Source of the DNA: Myoxocephalus aenaeus
Lineage: Eukaryota > Chordata > Actinopteri > Perciformes > Cottidae
Direction: 5' to 3'
Length of the DNA stretch: 64,000 nucleotides
Assembly (NCBI GenBank): GCA_038501785.1
Contig: JBAMJR010000099.1
Span: 757,501-821,500, forward strand
Positions 1-10,445 of this stretch are shown here, piece after piece. The notes under the pieces were generated by a model. It worked only from the letters and a program-made list of their open reading frames with translations, was not told the DNA's origin and did not search any database. The position numbers were made by a program, and so were the translations under genes. Within the stretch, counting starts at the first letter, position 1. Each line of letters starts with the position of its first letter.

Positions 1-163
1 AACATAAACAACGTATAAACAGTGCAGAAACGTATAAACATAGTGCAAAGACATAAACATAGTGCAAAAACAAATTAGACATATAACATATAGTGCAAAA
101 ACAAATTTGGAAACTATTTAAGTGTGCGTTAGTAGCAGCGGTCAGACAGTTTAGCAGCAGAGT

Positions 164-2834
164 CTAGATGTGGGAGTGGTGAGGTAGAGAGTTCAGCTTC
201 CTGACAGCTTGGTGGATGAAGCTGGTTGACAGCCTAGTGGTGCGAGCCCGGAGGCTCCGGTATCTCCTCCCAGAGGGCAGGAGGCTGAAGAGACCGTGTG
301 AGGGGTGGCAGGGGTCGCTCACAATCGAGGTCGCTTTGTGGGTGAGGCGGGTGTTGTATATGTCCTGCAGGGAGGGGAGGGGGGGGGAGTGAGGCACCAA
401 TGATTCTTCCAGCTACATTTACTCTGCGCTGCAGGGCTTTCCTGCTGTAGTCTGTGCAGCTTCCGCCCCACACAGTGATGCAGTTGGTCAGGATGCTCTC
501 GATGGTGCCACGGTAGAAGGTGCACATGATGGGTGGGGGGCTTCCTGCTTTCCTCAGTTTCCGGAGGAAATAGAGGCGCCTCTGTGCTTTCTTTGCCAGG
601 GTTTTCGTGTTGACTGTCCACGAGAGGTCCTCACTGATGTCCACCCCCAGGAACTTGGTGCTGCTGACTTGTTCAATGTCAGCACCGTTGATGGTCAGTG
701 GTGGGTGTTGGGTGTGGCCTTTCCGGAAGTCAACAACAATCTCCTTGGTCTTGCTGTTGTTCAGAAGGAGGTTGTTGTCTCTGCACCACGTGGTCAGAAG
801 GTTGACCTCCTTCCTGTAGTGGGTCTCGTCATCCTTGGTGATGAGACCTATCAGAGTGGTGTCATCTGCGAATTTGACCATGTGATTGGTGCTGTAGGTG
901 GTTTTGCAGTCGTGTGTCAGCAAGGTGAAGAGCAGTGGACTGAGCACACAGCCCTGAGGGGCCCCTGTACTCAGAGTGATGCTGCTCGAGGTGTTGTTGC
1001 CGACGCGTACTGCTTGTGGCCTCTCACTGAGAAAGTCCAGCAGCCAGTTACACAGCGAGGTGTTGAGCCCCAGCTGGTCAAGTTTGCAGATGAGTTGTTG
1101 TGGGATGATGGTGTTGAACGCTGAACTAAAGTCTATGAACAGCATTCTCACATACGAGTCTTTTTTGTCCAGGTGGGTGAGGGCTGGGTGGAGAGCAGAG
1201 CAGATTGCATCCTCTGTGGACCGTTTGGCACGGTATGCAAACTGGAAAGGGTCCAGTGTGGGGGGGAGAATAGATTTTATGTGTGACATGACTAGCCGTT
1301 CAAAGCACTTCATTATTATGGGGACTGGACGATAGTCATTAAAGCAGGACGGAGTGGATTTCTTTGGCACAGGTATGATGGTGGTGGCCTTGAAGCATGA
1401 TGGAACAACAGCTTGTCTCAGAGAAGTATTAAAAACATCCGTGAAGACATCCTTAAGCTCCTCTGCGCAGTCCCTCAACACACGACCAGGGATGTTGTCT
1501 GGACCTGTTGCCTTGCGGGTGTTGATAGTGGAGAGAGTCCTCTTCACGCTGGCAGCAGACAGGCACAGAACCTGGTCATGGGGAGGAGGCGGAGTCTTGT
1601 GTGGACGTGTGCTGTTCTGTGCTTCAAACCGTGCAAAGAAGCTGTTGAGGTCGTTTAGCAGAGAGATGTTGCTGTCGCAGGTCTGTGGCGCGGGTTTGTA
1701 GTCTGTGATGGTCTGAATGCCCTGCCACAGGCTCCGTGTGTCTCTGCTGTCTTGAAAGTGACAGGTTATCTTGTTCGTGTAATCCTGTTTAGCTTTCCTG
1801 ATGCCGTGGGACACGTTGGCTCTCGCTGTTCTCAGGTCCGTTTCGTCCCCAGCTCTGAAGGCCTTGTTTCTGGCCCTCAGCAGCCGATGGACTTCCCCTG
1901 TCAGCCACGGCTTCTGGTTAGCCCGAGTCGTGATGGTCTTTACGTGGGTCACATCATCCATACACTTACTGATGTAAGAAGTAACAGTGTCTGTGTACTC
2001 CTCAATGTCTGTGTGGTTGTTGTATGTGGCTGCCTGCTTAAACATTCCCCAGTCTGTTGTGTCAAAGCAGTCTTGGAGAGCGGAGGAAACCCCCTCTGGC
2101 CACACCCGGACCCGCTTCAGAACCGGTCTGGAGACTTTTACTCTGGGTCTGTATGCTGGCATTAACATGACGGTGATGTGGTCAGAGAGTCCTATGTGGG
2201 GGAGGGGGGAGGCCTTGTACGCTCCTTTGTGTGTGGTGCATGTTAGCTGCTCCAGTTTCACAGCGGAGTCGGGGATGTTGTCATTTAGCCATGTTTCCGT
2301 GAAAAGAAGCACACAGCAGTTCCGCACGTCTCGCTGCTCCGTCTGCAGCAGTCTTATGTGGTCCATTTTATTGTCCAAGGATCGCACATTAGCCATGACG
2401 ATGGATGGTATGGCTGGACGAGTTGGACTAGCCGCCAGCCTAGCTCGGATACCGCCGCGCTTACCCCTCTTCTGCTTCCTCGCACACCGCTTGCGGCGTC
2501 TCCTTTCCGGGGGAGGAGTGGCAGTCCAGTCCGGTGTGGCCGTAGGCCGACGTAGTCGTCCAAGCTCCTTGACTGTTTCGGCTTGTGTAGTGTCCAGAGA
2601 GTTGTGTGTCTTGTTCCTGCTGATGCTTAGCAGAACCCGGCGACTGTAGTTATATTTCCACGTGGACGTGGACAGACGAGGTGAAGACGAACATTTTTGT
2701 ACTAACAGACAAGGTGAAGACGAACATTTTTGTACTAACAGACGAGGTGAAGACGAACCTTTGTTGTATAAACAAGGACAAAACACTAAATGTTCAGGAC
2801 AGAGAGGGGCCGCTGCGTCTACACGCGCCGCCAT
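164..2834 (-). pseudogene. LINE ORF2: defective endonuclease plus reverse transcriptase
   Basis: The frame opens with ATG at 2834 (MAARVDAA) and runs to 234; the true C-terminus continues in another frame to a stop at 164. Order: three 11-residue repeats (about residues 22-55), a start of an apurinic-type endonuclease (VMANVRSLDNKMD, FTETWLND), a jump to the end of that domain (GLSDHITVMLMPAYRP), a linker, then the reverse transcriptase with NTRKATGPDNIPGRVL, IDFSSAFNTI, STGAPQGCVLSPLLF and the catalytic KFADDTTLIG, then the usual C-terminal LPSGRRYRS block. The core of the endonuclease, including the GDFN-type catalytic loop, is absent. A frameshift lies at the G run at 374-387, and NDYRPVPIIMK appears to lack about three residues. 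The copy cannot be autonomous as it stands. The polymerase call is firm; the loss of activity is inference. Confidence 0.82.
2673..2769 (-). repeat. 33-bp tandem repeat, three units, in frame
   Basis: Three units of 33 bp begin at 2673, 2706 and 2739, the third diverged at its end. Because 33 is a multiple of three, the array keeps the LINE frame open and encodes SSSPRLLVQKC-type 11-residue repeats near the N-terminus. It may equally be a 5' UTR minisatellite that happens to be open. Confidence 0.85.
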
Positions 2835-2838
2835 CTTG
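2827..2838 (-). promoter_or_regulatory. YY1-like site at LINE 5' tip
   Basis: On the minus strand the LINE starts with CAAGATGGCGGC, a match to the known YY1 core (AAGATGGCGGC). The ATG inside the site is the first codon of the open frame. A YY1 site near the extreme 5' end is known to position transcription starts in mammalian L1; a similar use here is inference. Confidence 0.5.
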
Positions 2839-2842
2839 AATT

Positions 2843-2979
2843 CTATATCTCTGCTGTCTTCAATTCATTACCTATGCGTTCCCGCGGCCCACAGGTGAAA
2901 AACGGAACGTTTTTGGCGGCCCTCTAGGTGGCGCTCGCGGCCCAATGGGGGGCCGCGGCTCTATGGTTAAGAATCACTG
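2843..2979 (+). mobile_element. hAT element right end (copy 1)
   Basis: This segment is nearly identical to 58637-58774, the right end of a complete hAT element in this window: both share the block from atatctctg through ggcggccctctaggtggcgc and end in ggttaagaatcactg. The next bases, ttctataa (2980-2987), should be the 8-bp target duplication. The left part is replaced by the LINE, so the LINE probably inserted into this hAT, and the left end should lie beyond the window start. Confidence 0.75.
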
Positions 2980-2987
2980 TTCTATAA

Positions 2988-4249
2988 GGTTCATAATGTT
3001 GGGATTCAGAGGAACGCCATCTGATTGTCTATTTTAAAGCTGCATACAGTTTATAGAGTTAAACAGAAGGAAATAATTTGAAAACTGGCAAATTAAAATC
3101 CATAACATTTCGCACAGTCATGGAGAAGAAATACAAAGGACTTTAACTTGCTACAGTACATTAAGCATAATTTGTGTCAGTTTTATAGTGACTATTTCTT
3201 TAGTAGAGGGTAACTTTCATCAGACGCTAATCATAAATACGCATGAAGCAGATCAGCAGATAGGAAAAGTCTTAAATACATTATACATTACAGTCTTAAC
3301 AGGTCTCAAATTCTCAACCTGATCCAAAACAGACCCATGGAAATCTTTATCACCATGCATTGATGACCCAGGAAGTCTGAAATAGACCTGATGACAATTA
3401 GACCCAGAGAGAGAAAACCAACTCGGTTACATAATGCACCACAGCGTAATGGGCAGCAACAATTGAAAATAATAAGCGTGAGCAGAGCTTATACTGAGTC
3501 TGCTTGTCTACCTGACATTTTAACACAGACTCGAGACCTGTGGCGATAATAGGATCCTGATAGTTTCAATTTGGGTCAGGTTCTGGTTCAGGTCTATATT
3601 ACGGTGTAAAATAATACAAATAAATAATATAATAATATTCTAAGAACAAAAGGGGAAAAAAAACATGGAAAGAGAGTTAAGTGCAAAACCATGGTAACGC
3701 CAGCCAGTCAAAATTGTGTTGCTCTTAAAGTATTGAACATTTATTTCATGTTCTTTGTTCCTTCATGAGTATAATTAAATACTAATATTTTAGAAGTTAC
3801 AAGAAGAAAAAAAAAGAGACACAATTTCTATCTTTCACTTTCATTGGGCCTTTCATTTCTGCACAGCTAACACAAAACTCAACCATTTAGAAGACACATT
3901 GGATTACCATAGTTGACTTGTGAGGGGAAGACAAAGAACCCAGAATGGATGGATGGATGCGCGCTACAATATTATATATTTTGGACTAACGTATAGTGGC
4001 TAACGTTACCGCAGTGTTTAACGGTGTAATGATGAAGTTGAGCCAACCTTGCAAAGTGAAGCGATGCGTTTTCTTTTACAAAATCCCCCCTCAAGTTTTT
4101 TTCTTGTAAAATTATGGTCACTGATTTATCTTCTGGCACTATCTTCTGGCCATCTCTCTGTGGGTTTCAGGTCTGCCACACCCCGCTCTCAGGTTTGGGG
4201 GATCCAGACCCTGAGTGCCTGAGTTACAACCTTAGCTTAATGTCTAGGG
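2988..4249. other. No gene seen
   Basis: AT-rich sequence without a long open frame, RNA gene or clear repeat structure. The only notes are a short ATGG run at 3944-3959 and A-rich runs at 3651-3663 and 3808-3816. Confidence 0.6.
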
Positions 4250-5140
4250 CAGGGGTATTCAATTACTATTCAGTGAGGTCCAGTTAGAGACAATTTCCTC
4301 ATGCTAATGTCCGGGACATCACAATAATGTCTAACTTGCGCTAATTAGTACCATGTGTAGTAGCCTTGCAGTTGTATTAATGTATGTATGTAGTCAAAAA
4401 CTGACTGTCAAATCAAATAAAGAAAGTTCATTTGAATCACATCTTAACGGTATTCATTGTTATATTTCAAATTGAAATTAGAAATAAAACATACTCTAAT
4501 GATAAATACATGTTATTCTCTCATTTCAAGTAAAATAAGGGCTGGATTTAAAAGATAAAATACATAACAGAAAGCTTTTGAAAAACATGACTCAAAGTAC
4601 TGAAATTAAGTACTTTATTTTAGAAAAATGAATTTAGCTGAATTGCCCTGCAGCTCGAAATTCATTTAATTCAGGTGTGAAGTGATGCCAATTAAAAAAA
4701 GACAAGACATCCAAATTATTCTCATTCTCTAAAAAGAGGAAATTGTGTGCAGGGACTATATCTGTGGTTATTAAACCACTTGTTTCAGCTCTATTCTGTT
4801 AACATAATTGTTGGGCAGCAAATTAATGTTTTAGGATTCTGATCAGATTGGGCTCTTAGGTTTATTATCATGTGCCTTCATTTTGGATTTCATACGTTTG
4901 CTCTAAAGATTTGTGCTTTGTCTCGTAATGGTATTTCACATTGACACTTTTAATAATTGCCACATGTCTCTGAAGACTTCTGACTCGCGTACTTCTCTGA
5001 CTGTTGGGTCTCTCTCCCATTTCTCCCGTGTGTGGGAATATCGCACTCGAGATGAGGACGATGCTTATCGGTATACACATATATTTGATTGGCCGAGTAG
5101 CAACGCGTGTCATTGGTTGGTGTAATTCCTGGACCACTGA
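4250..5140 (-). mobile_element. hAT relics: terminal repeat and BED-finger remnant
   Basis: A hAT-like terminus (caggggtattcaattactat) begins at 4250. Between 4868 and 4970 the minus strand encodes KSVNVKYHYETKHKSLEQTY, which resembles the end of the BED zinc finger at the N-terminus of many hAT transposases (the H-x4-H pair is visible). The upstream CxxC pair is gone and no transposase follows. I could not find a matching right terminus, so the two pieces may belong to different insertions. Confidence 0.4.
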
Positions 5141-5819
5141 AAAGGTGCCGTAAAGGCTAGAAATGCTGCACCGTTTAAAATAGAAGCGCTCTGTAAAATG
5201 TAAGTCTCAAACTCAGACCGCCTAAGGATCAATGATTAACAGAGCTGTGTCAAGGTGCAAGAAAACACAGTTTAACTCAAACAAGCAAGCAAGCACAGCA
5301 GCAATAGACATCTCAAGGGCCAAAATGGGGAGGAAGACTGGTTCTGGGTAAAGATATACAGCTCCACTGATTGTTGAACAGATTTTCAGGTGTGGGTGAT
5401 TAGGCACTGGGAGAGGGGCGTGGCAGACCTGAAACACACAGAGAAACAGCTTTCTTCCAACCAGAGGCCAGAAGAGGAGAAGTGGATGTAACACCCTGTC
5501 CCATAAGAACAAACCTAGTGTGTTAATTTACTCAACTAGAATCTTTACACTACAGCACAAAACACTCTGGTTAACGTATTATCAATAACATTGCAAACAC
5601 GTTGCTTGAGTCTGATATCAAGATTGTATTATATATTTTAATCCTGTTCTGAATTTATCTGTTTTTAAAAGCAATTATTTAATTCATGTACAAAAGCAGA
5701 GTATTTATAAGAGTAGCTCCTAGTTTTACTAAAATCCTAAAGATAACTCTCCAAACATGAAGGCCATTATAGTTTTCCAACATGCTTGGAAAGGAAGGGG
5801 TGAGCAGAGGGGTATTTAG
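5141..5819. other. No gene seen; possible LTR debris
   Basis: The stretch 5225-5500 has the composition of a fish LTR (gggagaggggcgtggcag, and gtggatgtaaca near 5490), but I found neither a matching TG start nor a target duplication. The 96-residue open frame on the minus strand here is hydrophobic by composition and matches nothing I know. Confidence 0.35.
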
Positions 5820-6907
5820 CAGTGGCGGGCCATGCATTTTCTACCTGTGCCATCTGATATCGTTTACATAAATACGCGCATGATGGGATGCTGTGTCATT
5901 AACGGACAATGCATGCTGTCCACATCAACAACCAGTCACATTTAGTTATAACAAAACATGACAAAACAATCCAACAAAACTGCGGCACTAAAACACTGCA
6001 CACTCTAGAGCACAAGCCACGATCAGAAGGAACAATATTATTTAATAACACAACAACATAGACACATTAACACAATGCTACTGTTAATGTAAAAACACAA
6101 AAAGCAGTTAACTCACCCAATGCTGTTTACTTAAAGACAAAGTCCATCCGCCTCTCTTTGTTAACAAACGTTCAATGATGCGGTTGTGAAGTTTACCGTT
6201 GTGCTTCAGTTCTAGTAACAGGTCCTTCTCGATGGCCATGGATGCCAGTGAGGATCGTCACCGTCAAACATGCCCATAACCCTCCGTGAGAAAGGCGTTG
6301 TCAGTAAATCCGCCTCCAAGTCCGTTTCTCCTCCTCCTTCACCCATTGGGTTTGAAAAAAAATACACGAAGCAAAAAAACTAAAAATGCCAAAACTTCTC
6401 TTATGTTTCAGCCTGAACTCTTCTTACTCCTACTGAGTTCTGCTAGCAGATAGGTAGCTTTCTGTTGACTAAAGTAACGCTGGCCCACTGAAAAATCACA
6501 CCGCATGTTAATGCTGACGTACTTCCTGGCCACCTCGCACACCCAGCATGTCAAACTAAAGATCTGATTGGTTGACGTCTATGACAATCACCACAACGTC
6601 CACATGTACTTTAATCTGCAAAGGCTACCTAGAAGGCCTCATGCCTATTTTCTTCCATAGAGGTGAAATCTGATTGGATAAAAGCTCTCCTTAAAAAAAT
6701 CTGCACTAGAAGCAGCGCTGCAGGCTGGAAGCAGAGCAACAGAGGAAGACAGGAGCTGTGCAAGGAGAAAACAAGCTAATAGGGAAAAATAATTATAATA
6801 CATGTAGTGTATTTGTGAACAAAAATTAAATTATAAAATAGCTATGACTTTGTGATTCTGTTTAGGTCAGTGGAGAAGGCATAGCTGGCCCTGACGGCCC
6901 ACCACTG
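5820..6907. mobile_element. Non-autonomous hAT element, 8-bp target duplication
   Basis: The element begins cagtggcgggccat and ends ggcccaccactg, so the termini are imperfect inverted repeats. It is flanked on both sides by gtatttag (5812-5819 and 6908-6915), a perfect 8-bp target site duplication as expected for hAT. At 1,088 bp it holds no transposase frame, so it depends on a relative for movement. Interior sequence shows no recognisable gene. Confidence 0.88.
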
Positions 6908-6915
6908 GTATTTAG

Positions 6916-7659
6916 CTGGTTGCAATCTGCAACACACCACTAGATGCCGCTAAACCTTACACACAGGGCCATTAACAATGAGCACCAAGAAAGTATCCGC
7001 TGTTCTTAAATGCAGGGCTATAAAGATGTGATGAAATACACTACTCAGGCAAGGAAAATTGTCCATACATTTGGTCACTTCACACAATATTGTATCCTTA
7101 GCATATTCCATCTATCATCCGAGGTGAGACAGAGAGGCTGCTGTCTCCTCCCCAGTTCCAGTGATTTCACCAGTTATTACGATCCAATAGCAAGTCCGGG
7201 GGGACAGGGTGAGAGGGTTTTAAGAGCAGGTGTGGTTGATGGATGGATGGGTTGCTACTATGGGGAGAGGCCCAAATCCCCACATTTTCAGCACTTTTCA
7301 TGGATGATAAGGCTCAGGTGATAAATAAAAGAAAGGCTGGCCATGCCTCTGCCTATTAAATATTGCTGATGTGGTGCTGGATGATGGAGGCTGGTGAATG
7401 ACCTGTGCAACCTTACATATCAGCTGGTGGCGGATGACAAGATTGGAAACAAACTGTTTTTTTTATCCAGGTGCACCAGGATGTCATAGGGCAGTGTAGG
7501 CCAAAAAGTCTACAGGTTTTCCCTGCTATCAAATATTAAAGACAGGCGCACATAACCGGTGAAATCAGCTCATGAAGTGTTGAATTGATACACATGATAC
7601 ATGAAGGCGTTTATCATGGTTTTGGAAAAACATGTCAGTACAAAAGGCGATACTGAATA
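6916..7659. other. No gene seen
   Basis: No coding exon, RNA gene or repeat boundary is recognised. A short GGAT run lies at 7238-7251. An open frame at 7010-7321 has no recognisable motif and no splice context. Confidence 0.55.
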
Positions 7660-9200
7660 CACACCGCGTTCCACATTATTATGCAAATTACACTTTGCTC
7701 AGATTTTCCTAAATAGTAATGCACAGTCAGTCAGTATCATTTTCAAGTCATCAACTGTTAGAGTATAAGTCCAATTCTATTGAACAAACCTCCTAATGAT
7801 AAAAAACTCAAAATGCAGTGTTCCAAATTATTATGCAGAATTTCAGATTTTCAAGATATTTTATAGGTTGTAAAGAACAAAAAATTGTCATTTGTTGAAT
7901 TTGCAGCATTAGGAGGTCATATTTACTGAAATCAAGAAAAGTTTGAATCAAAAACATCTTAACAGGTCAAGTTACATGTTAACATAGGACCCCTTCTTTG
8001 ACATCAACTTCACAATTCTTACTTTTGAGTTCTTTGATAGTTTCTGCTTTAATGTCTTTGCAGGATGCCATAATAGCCTCCCAGAGCACCTGCTTGGATG
8101 TGAACTGCCTTCCACCCACATAGATCTTTTGCTTGATGATGCTCCAAAGGTTCTCAATAGGGTTAAGGTCAGGGGAAGATGGGGGCCACACCATGAGTTT
8201 CTCTCCTTTTATGCCCATAGCAGCCAATGCCCCAGAGGTATTCTTTGCAGCATGACATGGTGCATTGTCATGCATGAATATGATTTTGCTACGGAAGGCA
8301 CGGTTCTTCTTTTTGTACCACAGAAGAAAGTGGTCAGTCAGAAACTCTACATACTTTGCCGAGGTCATTTTCACACTGTCAGGGACCCTGAAGGGGCCTA
8401 CCAGCTCTCTCCCCATGATTCCGGCCCAAAACATGACTCCGCCACCTCCTTGTTGACGTCTCAGCCTTGTTGGGACATGGTGGCCATTCACCAACCATCC
8501 ACTACTCCATCCATCAGGACCATCAAGGGTTGCACGGCACTCATCCGTAAACAAAACAGTTTGAAAGTTAGTCTTCATGTAGTCCTGAGCCCACTGCAAC
8601 CTTTTTTGCTTATGAGCTTGGTTTAGGGGTGGCCGAATAACAGGTTTAAGGACACTTGCAAACCTCTTGAGCATCCTACATCTTGAAGTTCGCGAGACTC
8701 CAGAGGCACCAGCGGCTTCAAACACCTGTTTGCTGCTATTCAATGGCATTTTAGTGGCTGCTCTCTTAACCCTACGCATTTGTTTGGCAGAAATCTTCCT
8801 TATTTTGCCTTTGTCTGAACGAACCCGCTTGTGCTGTGAATTGGTGACAAATTTCTTCACCGTCCGATGATCACGCGCAATTCTTTTGGAAATATCCAAT
8901 GTTGTGATACCTTGACCAAGGTATTGCACTATTTGCCTCTTTTCTGCAGCAGAGAGATCCTTTTTCTTCCCCATTTTGCCTGAACCATGTAGCTTGCTTA
9001 ATAATGTGGAACATCCTTCTTAAGTAGTTTTCCTTTGATTGGGCTCACCTGGCAAACAAATTATCACAGGTGTCTGGGATTGATTTCAATCATCCAAATA
9101 GCCCTGAGACACAATACCATCCATGAGTTTAATTGAAAAACCAAAAAATTAATGTTTATGACCCTTAAATACAATTTGCCTAATAATGTGGAACGCGGTG
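7660..9200 (-). mobile_element. Tc1/mariner transposon with double inverted repeats
   Basis: The termini read cacaccgcgttccacatt at the left and aatgtggaacgcggtg at the right, with TA on each side (7658-7659 and 9201-9202); the left terminus carries an extra CA. A second, inner copy of the motif lies at 7819-7850 (ttccaaattattatgc) and, inverted, at 8993-9016 (ttaataatgtggaacat). Each end therefore has two copies, the IR/DR arrangement also known from Sleeping Beauty-type elements. The only gene is the transposase on the minus strand. Confidence 0.92.
7979..8974 (-). CDS. Tc1/mariner transposase, frameshifted C-terminal tail
   Basis: The 331-residue frame starts MGKKKDLSAAEKRQIVQYL. Residues 1-110 form the paired helix-turn-helix DNA-binding region (GQGITTLDISKRIARDHRTV). 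The catalytic triad is visible: D in VLFTDECRATLDG, D in IIFMHDNAPCHA, E in SSPDLNPIENLWS, with 37 residues between the second D and the E by my count (DD37E). It cuts and pastes the element at TA sites. The last residues (ELKSKNCEVDVKEGVLC) are out of frame: an adjacent frame ends NSKVRIVKLMSKKGSYVNM at 7972, the expected tail, so a one-base shift lies near 8025. No other break is seen, so the copy is young. Confidence 0.9.
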   Translation of the reverse strand: MGKKKDLSAAEKRQIVQYLGQGITTLDISKRIARDHRTVKKFVTNSQHKRVRSDKGKIRKISAKQMRRVKRAATKMPLNSSKQVFEAAGASGVSRTSRCRMLKRFASVLKPVIRPPLNQAHKQKRLQWAQDYMKTNFQTVLFTDECRATLDGPDGWSSGWLVNGHHVPTRLRRQQGGGGVMFWAGIMGRELVGPFRVPDSVKMTSAKYVEFLTDHFLLWYKKKNRAFRSKIIFMHDNAPCHAAKNTSGALAAMGIKGEKLMVWPPSSPDLNPIENLWSIIKQKIYVGGRQFTSKQVLWEAIMASCKDIKAETIKELKSKNCEVDVKEGVLC

Positions 9201-9691
9201 TAGAGGTATCAAAGGCAAAACACTTGGACATAACTTGAATCGTTGTTTCGAAGTCTACAGACCCGACAGTGGCCCATGCATTGTTATATTTCAAATAACT
9301 GTTATATGAAAGTTTTGTGTCCTTGTATATCTGCAAGTGTGCTTGCAGCTTACATGCGTTAAACGGTGGGGGGTGAATGCTGCCAAGGCCCTCACACAAC
9401 AGGGCAAAATGACTCATATTATCCTCACTGTGACTGCTCCACAAGTGTGTATGTGTATCACCGCTGGATGCCTTTGGCCAAGAAATCCTCCTCATGTTGG
9501 AGACAAAGAGCCCACCAAGCCACAGCAAGGTCCAGCAATCACATTGAATGATACAGGAGCTTATATTCACCTTGTTTCAGAGCCAGGGAGCAGAATAACA
9601 CTGCCATTTCCTTTATTTGGTTCATTTCTCATGCCGAAAGAAACAGCATAATTACATGCACACTGAGAAGCCATTATGCCAAAGAGGCTTG
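9201..9691. other. No gene seen
   Basis: Unique-looking sequence between the Tc1 element and the inverted arm. Overlapping open frames on both strands here lack motifs and are probably chance. Confidence 0.5.
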
Positions 9692-10176
9692 CTTGTACTG
9701 AAGCACTTTCTCCTGTACCTCCCCTTAATTTGAGCTGGGTTTCATCTAATTGTTGCTAATGACGATGTAAGGGGGAAAACAGAGGAGACAAAGCAAGTTA
9801 GGTGCTTGTGTGTCTAGTCTCAAATATTTATTCTCAGAACCTGGTCACACACACGCATAGCTATGGAGGTGAAATAATTTTGGCGTGAAACAGATAATGA
9901 AAAAAGAAAACGTTAAAAATGCAGTTACAATAAAACATGTGGTGCTTTGAAAACCTGAATAAGTGTATACTAATGTACATTTCATTGGCAGTAATGAAGA
10001 CCAATTAGATAGAATGGTTTTCTGAGGCTACATTCATAGAGTTGTTACTCAGGTTATTTATCAAACATCTCTATCACCCTGAAAGGTAAGTTAGTAATAG
10101 TGTTTATACATCAATCACCATGTTTGAATTCCTTTTAAAAATCTATTATTTATAAGCCTTTATAAATCACCACATA
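9692..10176 (+). repeat. Left arm of large inverted repeat
   Basis: This 485-bp stretch is the reverse complement of 12822-13307 over its whole length with scattered mismatches and small gaps. Anchors include cttgtact at the outer end, the ggttctgag/ctcagaacc block, ttttggcgtgaa, caaacatctctat and aaatcaccacata at the inner end. No transposase or target duplication was found at the outer ends, so a long-terminal-inverted-repeat element and an inverted segmental duplication remain possible. Confidence 0.85.
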
Positions 10177-10229
10177 GAGATACATATACACATATTTAAT
10201 ACAAATGCAGTAACACTTTCATATTTAGG

Positions 10230-10445
10230 GCGGCTGTAGCTCAGGGGGATGAGTGGTCGTCCCGCAACCACAAGGTAGCCAGTTCGATCCCCAGTCCCCC
10301 CATAGCTCACATGTCAAAGTGTCCCTGAGCAAGATGCTGAACCCTTTACTGCTCCCCAGGTGCCTCACAGGGCTGCCCACTGCTCCCTATCCAGGGATGG
10401 GTCAAATGCAAAGAAGAATTTCCCCAAGGGGATTAATAAAGTGCA
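10230..10445 (+). mobile_element. tRNA-derived SINE (tail type 1)
   Basis: The head ggcggctgtagctcaggggg matches a tRNA-like box A (TRGCTCAG) and agttcgatcc at 10281-10290 is box B. The body continues catagctcacatgtcaaag and gtgtccctgagcaagatg. The tail ends in ttccccaaggggattaataa. The head and body are shared with the minus-strand SINE at 58965-59166, but the tails differ. It is a Pol III retroposon, not a working tRNA gene. Confidence 0.85.

Larger units (their letters stand above)
1..2840 (-). mobile_element. Rex1-like (CR1 group) LINE, 5' end present
   Basis: This is a non-LTR retrotransposon read on the minus strand. Its 3' UTR (1-163) is made of degenerate short repeats around the string catagtgcaaaaacaaa and runs off the left window edge. 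The reverse transcriptase carries IDFSSAFNTI; the bases coding FSSAFNT resemble the region commonly used to amplify fish Rex1, which is why I use that name. The 5' end seems complete, because it has an N-terminal repeat array and a YY1-like site at the tip and then passes directly into a hAT end at about 2843. Most copies of this kind are 5'-truncated, so this one is unusually long. The family name is from recall. Confidence 0.8.

Noticed and set aside
607..2649. Plus-strand open frames opposite the LINE
   Set aside because: They are antisense shadows of the reverse transcriptase frame and lack any motif.
8129..8626. 165-residue plus-strand frame
   Set aside because: Antisense shadow of the Tc1 transposase.
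10230..10300. Functional tRNA gene
   Set aside because: Box A and B are present, but the body continues as a retroposon with a tail, and a second copy with the same head lies at 58965-59166; no clean cloverleaf ends.
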